The translations under genes were made by a program, and so were the position numbers. Of a stretch of 6,031 bases of DNA, positions 1-6,031 are shown piece by piece (position 1 is the stretch's first letter; each line of letters starts with the position of its first letter). The stretch covers positions 1 to 6,031 of the forward strand of contig SYDZ01000094.1 in the NCBI GenBank assembly GCA_005801025.1. Direction: 5' to 3'. The notes below the pieces were generated by a model. It was not told the DNA's origin. It worked only from the letters and a program-made list of their open reading frames with translations, and did not search any database. This DNA comes from Actinomycetota bacterium (GTDB lineage Bacteria; Actinomycetota; Acidimicrobiia; Acidimicrobiales; Ilumatobacteraceae).

Positions 1-635
1 CTTCATCACTGGGTCGACGCCGATGGTATGACCAACCTTTTTGGCAAGTTTGATCCCAAGCGTGGTTCTGTCCTGACCGCACTGCTTGACGCTGGAGTCG
101 AAGCGATGTTTCACTCCGGCGACAAAGAAGTGCCTGTCGAATGCGATTCATCCGTGCAACCCAATGACCATCGCCGTGCCTTGGCACTCGTGGCCTTGTT
201 GACTACGAGTTATTGGCGGGTGGTGTGCGCAAATCCAGTCTTGGCGACCCGTGTACATGTCGGACGCTGAACGGATCAGAACTCACCGTCGAAATGATTC
301 GACGCTTGGCCAGTGAAGCAGTGATCATTCTGCTAGTTCTTGACGGCAAAAGCGTTCCCCTTGATGTCGGAAAGTCGTAACGGTTGGTTACGGCCTATCA
401 ACGGCGGGCCTTGGCAACAGTGCATGAGACCTGTGCAATTGATGGTTGTTCAGTAAAGTTCAGTCACTGCGAACCACGCCATATTGACTATTGGGTGAAT
501 GCAATTACTGACGGTGGAGCAACTGACTTGAATAACTTGGTCCCACTGTGCTCGCGGCATCATCATGCAGCGCACGAAGGTGGATGGAAGTTGAAGTTCA
601 ACCCCGAGACGCGTGAGTTACTTGTTCAGCGCTGA
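1..635 (+). pseudogene. Decayed DUF222-HNH (13E12-type) endonuclease, 5' end outside window
   Basis: Three pieces in two frames line up along one DUF222/HNH protein. Frame 1 is open from base 1 and reads LHHWVDADGM, FGKFDPKRGS and then RRALALVALL, typical of the late DUF222 domain, before running into junk and a TGA at 268-270. From about 198 the family-like reading continues in frame 3: VDYELLAGG, EMIRRLASEA, VPLDVGKS. It meets a TAA at 378-380 where the family normally has a basic residue, then resumes without shift as RLVTAYQRRALATV. The HNH domain follows, with CAIDGC, RHIDYW, GGATDLNNLVPLC, SRHHHAAHEGGW, ending at TGA 633-635. Between ALVALL and VDYELL the family usually has roughly 15-20 more residues, so a small deletion probably caused the frameshift. 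A TTG-initiated HNH-only fragment (384-635) is conceivable, but I see no convincing ribosome binding site. Function of the intact family is nuclease-like and mostly uncharacterised. It converges on the E2 gene. Confidence 0.85.
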
Positions 636-2075
636 GGGATCAGCAAGAAGATCAACGATTGACTGACAGAACTCGGCAGCGGGGGCACCATCAAACACGC
701 GGTGATCCCACGTCAGGCTCAGTGTCATGCGCTTCACGGTCGAGACTTTCCCCTTGGCATTGACGACGACATCATCGCGCAAGCGACCGACCCCAAGGAT
801 TGCGGCGTTGGGCGGATTGATCACGGGAGTGAAACCATCAACACCAAACATTCCAAGAGTGCTCACCGAGAAAGTTCCACCCTCGAGTTCGCTCAAACTC
901 AACTTGCCGTCCCGCGCAGCGCCCGACAGACGCTTTGTCTCAGATGCCAATGAAGATAAGTCAAGGGACGTCGTGTTCTTGATGACTGGAACGATCAAAC
1001 CCTCGTCAAGAGCCACGGCCATACTCACATGAACCTCGGGAAGAAGAGCAATCCCCTCAGCGGTGACTTGTGAATTGACGATGGGATGCAACTTCAATGC
1101 GCGTGCGGTGGCAGCGATGACGTAATCGGTGAAACCTGGAAGGCTCGCAGTGCCTCCCGCACCCTTGCGTTCATCACGATCCTTCACGATGGCATCGAAA
1201 TCGGCGTCCATATGCAGCGTGAGTTGAGCCATCTCCTGCAACGAGGAATGCATGCGCTTGGCGATCGTGCCGCGGATACCAGAAATCTTCTTGACTGAAG
1301 TAGGTGTTTGACGAGCGGGAGCCAATGCTGACTGTTGCACCGCCGAGGGGGCGGGCGCCGTGGAAGGTGATGGCACGGATAGTCGTGAGCGCACATACGT
1401 TGCGACGCCGTCTTTGGTGATGCGACCATCTTGCAAGTCATAGGGAACCTGGCTGAGGTCGATGCCCAAAAGATCGGCTAGTTGGCGCGCCGCGGCGGTA
1501 GCCAAAACATTTCCGTTGGAGGACGAAATTGGTGCATCAGTCGCAACAGTCGCAACAGTCGCAGTAGCAGACACTGCCACGACACGAAGTGCTTGTGGAT
1601 TCTTGTGGGCTTGCTCAACATCCTCTGAGACAACGCGTCCGTCGGGTCCCGTTCCGATCACGGTCCTGATATCAATCCCAAGTTCTTCTGCAACACGTCG
1701 CGCATTCGGTGAAGCGAATTGGCGCCCCTGACGTTGCCCGCCAGAGACAGGTGCGGATGTTGGTAGAGCGCTACTTGTGGGAGATGCAGTCACCGCAGGT
1801 GTCGCACCCGTTGGAGACTTGGATATTAAAATCTCTTCGCCATCAGATAATAAGTAGCCAATCAGCGCGCCACATGGGTAAGCCTCTCCTTGAATCCCGA
1901 GACGATGGAATCGACCAGATGCGGGGGATTCAACATCGCTTTCAACCTTGTCGGTCTCAATGCGTAACACTGGCATTCCAGCGGTGATCTCGGCGCCATC
2001 CTCGACGAGCCATTCGAGAATCGTGCCCTCTTCCATGGTCAGACCCAACTTGGGCATAATGAATTCAGTAGACAT
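618..2075 (-). CDS. acoC: Dihydrolipoamide acyltransferase (E2) of an acetoin/pyruvate dehydrogenase-type complex
   Basis: The 485-residue E2 core moves the acyl group from E1 to CoA through its lipoyl arm. Order of domains: N-terminal lipoyl domain (about 1-80) with lipoylated Lys43 in ETDKVESD; an Ala/Pro/Ser/Thr-rich linker; a peripheral subunit-binding domain at about 119-155 (FASPNARRVAEELGID, then GTGPDGRV); a second, weaker copy at about 190-228 (ATAAARQLADLLGIDLS, DGRITKDGV); another flexible linker; and the catalytic 2-oxoacid dehydrogenase domain from about 262, ending with DHRVFDGA, which supplies the catalytic His458 and Asp462. I chose the ATG at 2075 because MSTEFIMPKLG is the usual family N-terminus and GGAGGG lies 5 nt upstream; a TTG at 2111 would add 12 residues. 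The start overlaps the acoX end by 11 nt. The canonical catalytic domain differs from the alpha/beta-hydrolase-type AcoC of some proteobacteria. Substrate (acetoin, pyruvate or another) is not proven; the symbol rests on the AcoX neighbour. Confidence 0.93.
   Translation of the reverse strand: MSTEFIMPKLGLTMEEGTILEWLVEDGAEITAGMPVLRIETDKVESDVESPASGRFHRLGIQGEAYPCGALIGYLLSDGEEILISKSPTGATPAVTASPTSSALPTSAPVSGGQRQGRQFASPNARRVAEELGIDIRTVIGTGPDGRVVSEDVEQAHKNPQALRVVAVSATATVATVATDAPISSSNGNVLATAAARQLADLLGIDLSQVPYDLQDGRITKDGVATYVRSRLSVPSPSTAPAPSAVQQSALAPARQTPTSVKKISGIRGTIAKRMHSSLQEMAQLTLHMDADFDAIVKDRDERKGAGGTASLPGFTDYVIAATARALKLHPIVNSQVTAEGIALLPEVHVSMAVALDEGLIVPVIKNTTSLDLSSLASETKRLSGAARDGKLSLSELEGGTFSVSTLGMFGVDGFTPVINPPNAAILGVGRLRDDVVVNAKGKVSTVKRMTLSLTWDHRVFDGAPAAEFCQSIVDLLADPSALNK
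1538..1564. repeat. Three tandem 9-bp units in the E2 linker
   Basis: CAGTCGCAA occurs twice in succession and a third time with the last base changed (CAGTCGCAG). It is in frame with the E2 gene on the minus strand and encodes the TVATVATD part of the flexible linker between the two subunit-binding domains. Length change by slippage here would be tolerated because units are a multiple of three. Confidence 0.8.
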
Positions 2076-3093
2076 GGTTTCCCTCCGAGATATGACGAGC
2101 AGTTTCGTCAAACATCAATGCTTGAGCAGCCAAGACGAGCGTTTGCTCGACATCAATCAACAGGGGACCAGTGGCCTCAATATGCGCGGTGACTGTTCCA
2201 AATGCAGAGACTGGGAGATCGCGTTCGCCGTCAAAAGCCAACACTGTCTTGCCACTTAAAGAAATCTTTTCACCTTCGCCAAGACGGCGGACTTCAGCGA
2301 TTTCCATTGTCGTGAAGGAACCGGGTGCGAGAGGAACACGAACTTTACGACCTCCAGCGCCGAGCCTGACGAAGACGCCACCAGTCTCCCAGCGACCCAC
2401 AGGGTGGATGCGTCCAGCGATACTTGATAAGCCAGTACTTGCAGGAGTTGCAACACAGGAAATCACAGCATGAACTGTATGCGGATCTCGAACAGCACGA
2501 GCACCAACGAACATCGAGTTGATGAAAGCCAAGTCAACTAAAGCAAGGTCGTCGAGCGACTTATCGCGATCATCAATCTTGACAACGACCTTCTTTGAAC
2601 GCCGAGCAACAACACTGAGACACACGGCCCCACTGGCCACGAAGGCTGCAGCAGCACCCGCTGAAGTTCCATCAATGGCCGAAGGAAAAACATTATTTGT
2701 CCCAGTTGAAATGGCGATCAGGGGAGCATCGGGCCAACCGATTGCCACATCGCGCGAAGTTCCATCGCCTCCTAAAGCAATCACCGCTCCAACCTGAGCC
2801 TGACAAAACACATGTGCGGCAGCAATGGTATCAAAACGCGAGCCACTCAAAGGCATGTCAAGAACTTCAATGTCGCCCTTGATGCGATCAGAGGCACGTT
2901 CAGCCAAACGATGGTTATCGGGCATCAAGAGAACCTTGCTTGCTCCTGATTCAAATGCTGCAACAATTGCTCGTCGCACAATGCCAACTTTGGTGACGTC
3001 AGATGTATGAGTCGCAGGGGTCACCAAACGGCGGATGTCTTTACCCGCATTGGGGTTGACGATCATGCCAACGATTGACGCCGTGCGTGTCAC
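2065..3093 (-). CDS. acoX: AcoX-type protein, NAD-kinase fold
   Basis: This 342-residue protein has the ATP-NAD kinase/diacylglycerol kinase fold. Visible marks are a glycine-rich start (IVNPNAGKD, 12-19), the nucleotide-binding motif GGDGTSRDVA (108-117), STGTNNVFP (129-137) and, near the C-terminus, a DGE motif (288-290). Proteins of this kind sit in acetoin dehydrogenase operons as AcoX. Their reaction is not established as far as I know; ATP- or NAD-dependent phosphorylation is implied by the fold only. The GTG at 3093 is 8 nt after the acoB stop, with a GAGG about 12 nt upstream inside the acoB end; the ATG at residue 10 is possible, but it would cut into the first beta strand and lacks a binding site. 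The gene ends in an 11-nt overlap with the E2 gene, which suggests coupled translation. Placement between E1 beta and E2 differs from the acoXABC order I recall for Cupriavidus necator. A general NAD kinase (NadK) is less likely, given length and context. Confidence 0.85.
   Translation of the reverse strand: MTRTASIVGMIVNPNAGKDIRRLVTPATHTSDVTKVGIVRRAIVAAFESGASKVLLMPDNHRLAERASDRIKGDIEVLDMPLSGSRFDTIAAAHVFCQAQVGAVIALGGDGTSRDVAIGWPDAPLIAISTGTNNVFPSAIDGTSAGAAAAFVASGAVCLSVVARRSKKVVVKIDDRDKSLDDLALVDLAFINSMFVGARAVRDPHTVHAVISCVATPASTGLSSIAGRIHPVGRWETGGVFVRLGAGGRKVRVPLAPGSFTTMEIAEVRRLGEGEKISLSGKTVLAFDGERDLPVSAFGTVTAHIEATGPLLIDVEQTLVLAAQALMFDETARHISEGNHVY
2081..2086 (-). promoter_or_regulatory. Strong ribosome binding site of the E2 gene
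   Basis: Read on the minus strand, GGAGGG stands 5 nt before the ATG at 2075. It lies inside the last codons of acoX. It decides the E2 start in favour of this ATG over the in-frame TTG at 2111, and it is the clearest Shine-Dalgarno sequence in the window. Confidence 0.8.
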
Positions 3094-3101
3094 GATTTTG
3101 T

Positions 3102-4103
3102 TCAGCCTCGAATGACGTTGCGCTGCATAATCTCACGCACGCCAGCCAAAATAGTTTTCGCATCGGGAATGTAATGCTGTTCGAGAGCGGGACTAAACGG
3201 TACGGGTGAAAACGGAGCACCGATGCGGGTCACCGGTGCATCAAGATAGTCAAAAGCGAGTTCTTGAATCTGCGAAGCGATCTCGCCACCCAAACCTCCA
3301 AAGCGAACCGCCTCGTGTACGACAACAACACGATTGGTCCTCTGTGCCGAATCCACAATCAGGTCAGTGTCCAAGGGTTGCAATGTGCGTGGGTCAATAA
3401 TTTCGCACTCAATTCCCTCTTTGGCTAATTCGGCAGCAGCAATCAATGCCTCGTTCGCCATGCGTGCATAAGCCACGATGGTGACATCGGTACCAGGGCG
3501 CAAGATATTTCCCTTACCGAGCGGGATCTCGTAGGCCTCAGTGGGAACAACTGCGCTCATACCTAAGAGTCGCTTGTGCTTGATCATCACGGTTGGGTTG
3601 TTGTCCTTGATGCATGAGATCATCAGACCCTTCATGTCGTAAGGATTTGAAGGCATCACGACTTTGAGTCCGGGCATATGACAGAGCAGGGCTTCAAGGG
3701 ACTGGCTGTGTTGCGCGGCGGCCGACAAGCCACCTCCACCAGCGGTCGTGATAGTCATCGGCAGACTGGCTTCACCGCCAAACATGTATTTTAGTTTTGC
3801 TGCCTGGTTGACGATTTGGTCCAGAGCAACACAGATGAAGTCCATGAACATCAAGTCAACGATTGGTCGTAATCCAGTCACCGATGCGCCCACGCCAAGA
3901 CCGACAATGGCCTGCTCACTAATCGGTGTGTCGACCACACGATGTTCGCCAAATTTGGCCTGAAGTCCGAGGAAGGTTCCGAACACTCCGCCAAAGGCGC
4001 CGATATCTTCGCCAGCGCAGAAAACATCTGGATCGGCTTCCATCATTTGGCTGACGGCCTCATTGAAGGCTTGTCCATAACTTAGTTTGCGTTCGTCGCT
4101 CAT
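3102..4103 (-). CDS. acoB: Thiamine-diphosphate dehydrogenase E1, beta subunit (acetoin dehydrogenase type)
   Basis: At 333 residues the protein is full length for E1 beta, which pairs with E1 alpha to bind thiamine diphosphate and decarboxylate or cleave the substrate before handing the acyl group to the E2 lipoyl arm. Order of landmarks: Transket_pyr domain with GEDIGAFGGVFG (31-42), the cofactor-activating Glu63 in DTPISEQAIVG (58-68), MFMDFICVALDQIVNQAAKL (85-104), QHSQSLEAL (131-139) and PGLKVVMPSNPYDMKGL (144-160). The transketolase C-terminal domain follows with DPRTLQPLD (237-245), HEAVRFGGLGGEIA (263-276) and APFSPVPFSPALE (296-308). The ATG at 4103 overlaps the E1 alpha stop as ATGA, a classic translational-coupling junction, with only a weak GGAACGA upstream. 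The segment TITTAGGGG (117-125) has Thr where many E1 beta proteins have Arg (I/L-R-T/A). Family assignment is firm; acetoin rather than pyruvate or branched-chain substrate is inferred from AcoX. Confidence 0.93.
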   Translation of the reverse strand: MSDERKLSYGQAFNEAVSQMMEADPDVFCAGEDIGAFGGVFGTFLGLQAKFGEHRVVDTPISEQAIVGLGVGASVTGLRPIVDLMFMDFICVALDQIVNQAAKLKYMFGGEASLPMTITTAGGGGLSAAAQHSQSLEALLCHMPGLKVVMPSNPYDMKGLMISCIKDNNPTVMIKHKRLLGMSAVVPTEAYEIPLGKGNILRPGTDVTIVAYARMANEALIAAAELAKEGIECEIIDPRTLQPLDTDLIVDSAQRTNRVVVVHEAVRFGGLGGEIASQIQELAFDYLDAPVTRIGAPFSPVPFSPALEQHYIPDAKTILAGVREIMQRNVIRG

Positions 4104-5095
4104 GATTTCGTTCCAATTGTGGTACTTGACTTCGTATATACATCGACCATGATTTGGTCGGGAGTGGGGTAGGGGCTGTCATCAGCAAACTGGATTGCTG
4201 TTTCAATGTCTTGTCGAAGTTCTGCCCAAATTTCATCCACTTTTTCGCGTGTGGCGACACCATTTTCAATCATTCGATCCTCAAAAGTAAAAATAGGATC
4301 CCGCTGTTTCCACGTCGCCACCTCTTCATCGGGGCGATACTTCAGACCTAAGTTCTGGATTCCATGGTGGTTGTAGTAACGATATGTTTTGGCTTCAATC
4401 AGCGACGGTCCGCCACCCTGACGGGCGCGCTCAACAGCCTCAACAGCAGCTTCATGCACGGCAATGACATCCATGCCGTCCACGATGACTCCTGGCATGC
4501 CGTATCCAGCAGCGCGATCCACGATGTCAGTGATAGCCATTGTCTTGTGGCGTGGAGTGAATTCGCCATACTCGTTATTTTCACAGGCGAAAACAATGGG
4601 CAGATGTAAAGCGCACGCCATATTGGCTGCTTCGTGAAAGGCTCCGATATTGGTTGAACCATCACCAAAGAACGCAACTGCAACTTGCCCGCGTCCTCGA
4701 TAGCGATTAGCGAAGGCCGCTCCAACGGCGATCGGGGAACCAGCACCAACAATCCCGTTAGCGCCGAGCATGCCCAGCGACGTGTCGCTGATATGCATTG
4801 ACCCGCCCTTGCCTTTGCAGTACCCAGTGGCTTTGCCCATCAATTCGGCCATCATCCGATTGAAGTCACCGCCCTTGGCGACGAGGTGACCATGTCCGCG
4901 GTGAGTTGATGTGATGTGATCGTCATCGTTGAGCGCTCCGCAGACTCCCGAGGCAACTGCCTCTTCACCCACATACAGATGGAGGAATCCGGGGAGTCGG
5001 TTGGCTTCTGCGAGACGACCAGCGGCCTCTTCGAAAAGTCGAATGCGTACCATGCGACGGTGTAGATCAAATTGTTTCGTCGTTGAAATTTCCAT
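4100..5095 (-). CDS. acoA: Thiamine-diphosphate dehydrogenase E1, alpha subunit (acetoin dehydrogenase type)
   Basis: This 331-residue protein is full length for E1 alpha of acetoin/pyruvate dehydrogenases. It shows YVGEEAVASG (41-50), STHRGHGH (63-70), GKGGSMH (95-101), and the thiamine-diphosphate/Mg motif that begins with GDGSTN (144-149) and closes with ENN (172-174). The C-terminal part has KTYRYYNHHGIQNLGLKYR (236-254), where many relatives have a GHS-SDP type loop; a His is kept at 243 but the SDP part is missing, so substrate or regulatory contacts may differ. The ATG at 5095 has AGGA 4 nt upstream and follows the ThuA-like gene by 17 nt; the end overlaps acoB by 4 nt. It forms the E1 heterotetramer with the acoB product in the cytoplasm. 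Pyruvate or a branched-chain 2-oxo acid as substrate remains possible. Confidence 0.92.
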   Translation of the reverse strand: MEISTTKQFDLHRRMVRIRLFEEAAGRLAEANRLPGFLHLYVGEEAVASGVCGALNDDDHITSTHRGHGHLVAKGGDFNRMMAELMGKATGYCKGKGGSMHISDTSLGMLGANGIVGAGSPIAVGAAFANRYRGRGQVAVAFFGDGSTNIGAFHEAANMACALHLPIVFACENNEYGEFTPRHKTMAITDIVDRAAGYGMPGVIVDGMDVIAVHEAAVEAVERARQGGGPSLIEAKTYRYYNHHGIQNLGLKYRPDEEVATWKQRDPIFTFEDRMIENGVATREKVDEIWAELRQDIETAIQFADDSPYPTPDQIMVDVYTKSSTTIGTKS

Positions 5096-5099
5096 ATGT

Positions 5100-5103
5100 T
5101 CCT
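5100..5103 (-). promoter_or_regulatory. Ribosome binding site of the E1 alpha gene
   Basis: AGGA on the minus strand lies in the 17-nt gap after the ThuA-like gene, 4 nt before the ATG at 5095. Spacing is short but acceptable. The gap is too small for an obvious separate promoter, which supports co-transcription. Confidence 0.5.
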
Positions 5104-5112
5104 AATACTTTC

Positions 5113-5883
5113 TTAGTGATCAAGGCCGCGCGCCCACCGCAGTGAGCGACGCAACAATTCGTAGTAAGAAGGGTGGCCCCATGAGCATCTTTCAATGCGC
5201 GGGTAGTAATCGAGCACGGGGGACATGTCGTAATGTCCTCGGCAATGACCAAGGGTGTTATACAAAATAGAGCCCTGACCCAAATTGCGAAGATACATAA
5301 TCAAGTGGGTCGGGTCGCACTCATTCCAATCATGCTCGGCGAATCCAGTCGCTTCACCCTGCCATGTGGTGTGCAGCAAAGGTCGTAGAGCGGAACGATC
5401 GGCGTAATCGCAGAGATACAACTCGTCGTCAGTGTCAAAAGTTTCAATACCCGAGACAAGCCAATGCGAAGGGTCGCTGATCTGAACTGGGTACGGCTGA
5501 ATCGGGGGATGAGCAACGAATTGGCTCCCCAAGGTGTCGGCCCAGAGTGGGAATACCCGTGGGGCTTCAACTCCGTTTGGTCCGCCGAGTGTGAGTGCCG
5601 CATTCGTGCCATGTAGTGCCACCCAGCGCCCACCATTTTCCACCCATTGACGTACTTCATGCTGAGCACCTTCGCTGGGTCGCACGTCGCAGGTATACGA
5701 GACGAGGATCGACGATGCAGTGATTCCCGCAGTGTCCTCATAATCGGGTTGCACGCGGACTCGAAACTCATCGTGTTCGCCAAGCAAGTCAAGTAACTCG
5801 CGACGAGCAAAGTCAATGTCGTGATATTTGCCGCCAGCGACGAGAGTGATGTCGATACGACGGCCCGGTGTGCCGCTGCTCAT
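5113..5883 (-). CDS. ThuA-like domain protein (class I glutamine-amidotransferase-like fold)
   Basis: The 256 residues cover a whole ThuA domain. Matches in order: a first strand with LVAGGKYHD (14-22), where the HD after the glycines is typical; an SYTCD strand (62-66); GGRWVALHGTNAAL (84-97); GSQFVAHPP (119-127), DPSHWLVSGIETFDTDDELY (137-156), and GQGSILYNTLGHCRGHYD (202-219), ending with RRSLRWARG (245-253). No signal peptide or membrane segment is seen, so it is probably cytoplasmic. ThuA was named for trehalose utilisation in rhizobia, and the family is associated with keto-sugar metabolism; the reaction here is unknown. No nucleophilic Cys of a true glutamine amidotransferase stands in the nucleophile-elbow-like VALHGTN segment. 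The ATG at 5883 is the only Met near the first strand; no strong ribosome binding site precedes it, and the gap to the SDR stop is 10 nt, so reinitiation is likely. Its place at the head of an aco operon is unusual. Confidence 0.85.
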   Translation of the reverse strand: MSSGTPGRRIDITLVAGGKYHDIDFARRELLDLLGEHDEFRVRVQPDYEDTAGITASSILVSYTCDVRPSEGAQHEVRQWVENGGRWVALHGTNAALTLGGPNGVEAPRVFPLWADTLGSQFVAHPPIQPYPVQISDPSHWLVSGIETFDTDDELYLCDYADRSALRPLLHTTWQGEATGFAEHDWNECDPTHLIMYLRNLGQGSILYNTLGHCRGHYDMSPVLDYYPRIERCSWGHPSYYELLRRSLRWARGLDH

Positions 5884-5893
5884 GGCTAGTGGC

Positions 5894-6031
5894 TCAGAAG
5901 TCGATGCGCTTCAAGAAGCCACCATCAACAGTGACATTGACACCGCTGATGTGTCGGGCTGCTGGACTTGCGAGAAAGGCGACGGTCTTGGCGACATCAA
6001 TGGGCTCACCCAACTGTCCATGTGGGTGACC
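5894..6031 (-). CDS. Short-chain dehydrogenase/reductase, C-terminal 45 residues (partial)
   Basis: The minus strand is open from the right edge to a TGA at 5894-5896. The 45 residues carry the C-terminal signature of classical (FabG-like) SDR enzymes: GQLGEPIDVAKTVAFLAS, then ISGVNVTVDGG, followed by a short FLKRIDF tail. The NAD(P)-binding glycine motif and the Ser-Tyr-Lys active site lie outside the window, so substrate and cofactor cannot be judged. It is the first gene visible in the operon and is 10 nt from the ThuA-like gene. In this setting an alcohol/ketone dehydrogenase feeding the downstream E1/E2 complex is plausible, but that is inference. Confidence 0.88.
   Translation of the reverse strand, partial: GHPHGQLGEPIDVAKTVAFLASPAARHISGVNVTVDGGFLKRIDF

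Larger units (their letters stand above)
618..6031 (-). other. Single predicted operon: SDR - ThuA-like - acoA - acoB - acoX - acoC
   Basis: Six consecutive minus-strand genes are separated by +10, +17, -4, +8 and -11 nt. There is no room for internal promoters or terminators in the gaps, and two junctions overlap, so co-transcription is strongly indicated. The promoter and any regulator (for example an AcoR-like activator) would lie to the right of 6031. I find no clear terminator after the E2 stop at 618; transcription would run into the antisense strand of the HNH pseudogene. Confidence 0.8.

Noticed and set aside
590..602. Short palindrome GTTGA-agt-TCAAC just past the E2 stop on the minus strand.
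   Set aside because: 5-bp AT-containing stem with a 3-nt loop and no following T-tract; it codes for KLKFN in the HNH remnant.
384..635. HNH-only mini-gene starting at TTG 384.
   Set aside because: No clear ribosome binding site, and the sequence upstream of the stop codon continues the same protein family in the same frame, so it is better seen as part of a broken gene.
631..644. Inverted repeat GCTGA-ggga-TCAGC at the convergent gene ends, as a terminator.
   Set aside because: Only 5 bp of stem and no T-run on either strand; it also lies within the coding ends of both genes.
2076..2111. Extended E2 N-terminus from a TTG start.
   Set aside because: The extra 12 residues are unlike the family and include the translated GGAGGG ribosome binding site; the ATG at 2075 is better placed.
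4399..4752. 117-codon open frame on the minus strand inside E1 alpha.
   Set aside because: Overlaps the conserved thiamine-diphosphate region in another frame and resembles no family.
5301..5816. 171-codon open frame on the minus strand inside the ThuA-like gene.
   Set aside because: It is a shifted reading of the ThuA-like gene, with no recognisable domain, while the other frame matches ThuA along its full length.
618..6031. Possibility of a defence island or mobile element, given the HNH endonuclease.
   Set aside because: 13E12-type HNH genes are common repeated family members in actinobacteria; no transposase, integrase, terminal repeats or known defence partner is visible, and the rest is metabolic.

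Overview
The window looks like bacterial chromosome from an actinobacterium, probably from a metagenome or an aquatic lineage. The main taxonomic clue is a decayed DUF222/HNH ("13E12"-type) endonuclease gene at the left end, a family that is abundant in Actinobacteria. Base composition is moderate, a little above half GC by eye, which is low for many cultured actinobacteria. The genus cannot be read from the sequence.

Layout: positions 1-635 (+) hold the remains of a DUF222-HNH gene that enters from the left edge. It is broken by a frameshift or deletion near 196-204 and by an in-frame TAA at 378-380. From 618 to the right edge everything is on the minus strand and tightly packed. In transcription order (right to left) the genes are: the C-terminus of a short-chain dehydrogenase/reductase (5894-6031, partial), a ThuA-like protein (5113-5883), thiamine-diphosphate dehydrogenase E1 alpha (4100-5095), E1 beta (3102-4103), an AcoX-type NAD-kinase-fold protein (2065-3093), and a lipoyl-bearing E2 acyltransferase (618-2075). 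Junctions are +10, +17, -4, +8 and -11 nt, so this is almost certainly one operon whose promoter lies beyond the right edge. No gene-free stretch exceeds 300 bases.

Function: E1 alpha, E1 beta, AcoX and E2 match the acetoin-dehydrogenase (aco) type of 2-oxoacid dehydrogenase complex. Such a complex cleaves acetoin, or a related ketol or 2-oxo acid, and passes the acyl group through a lipoyl arm to CoA. No E3 (dihydrolipoamide dehydrogenase) gene is in the window, so E3 must be encoded outside it, either further upstream or elsewhere. The less usual part is the upstream pair: an SDR oxidoreductase and a ThuA-like protein, a family linked to keto-sugar metabolism. This suggests the complex may sit at the end of a pathway in which a polyol or sugar-like compound is oxidised by the SDR, processed by the ThuA-like protein, and finally cleaved to acyl-CoA. 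That pathway is inference. I see no mobile element, CRISPR array, tRNA or rRNA, and no defence system.
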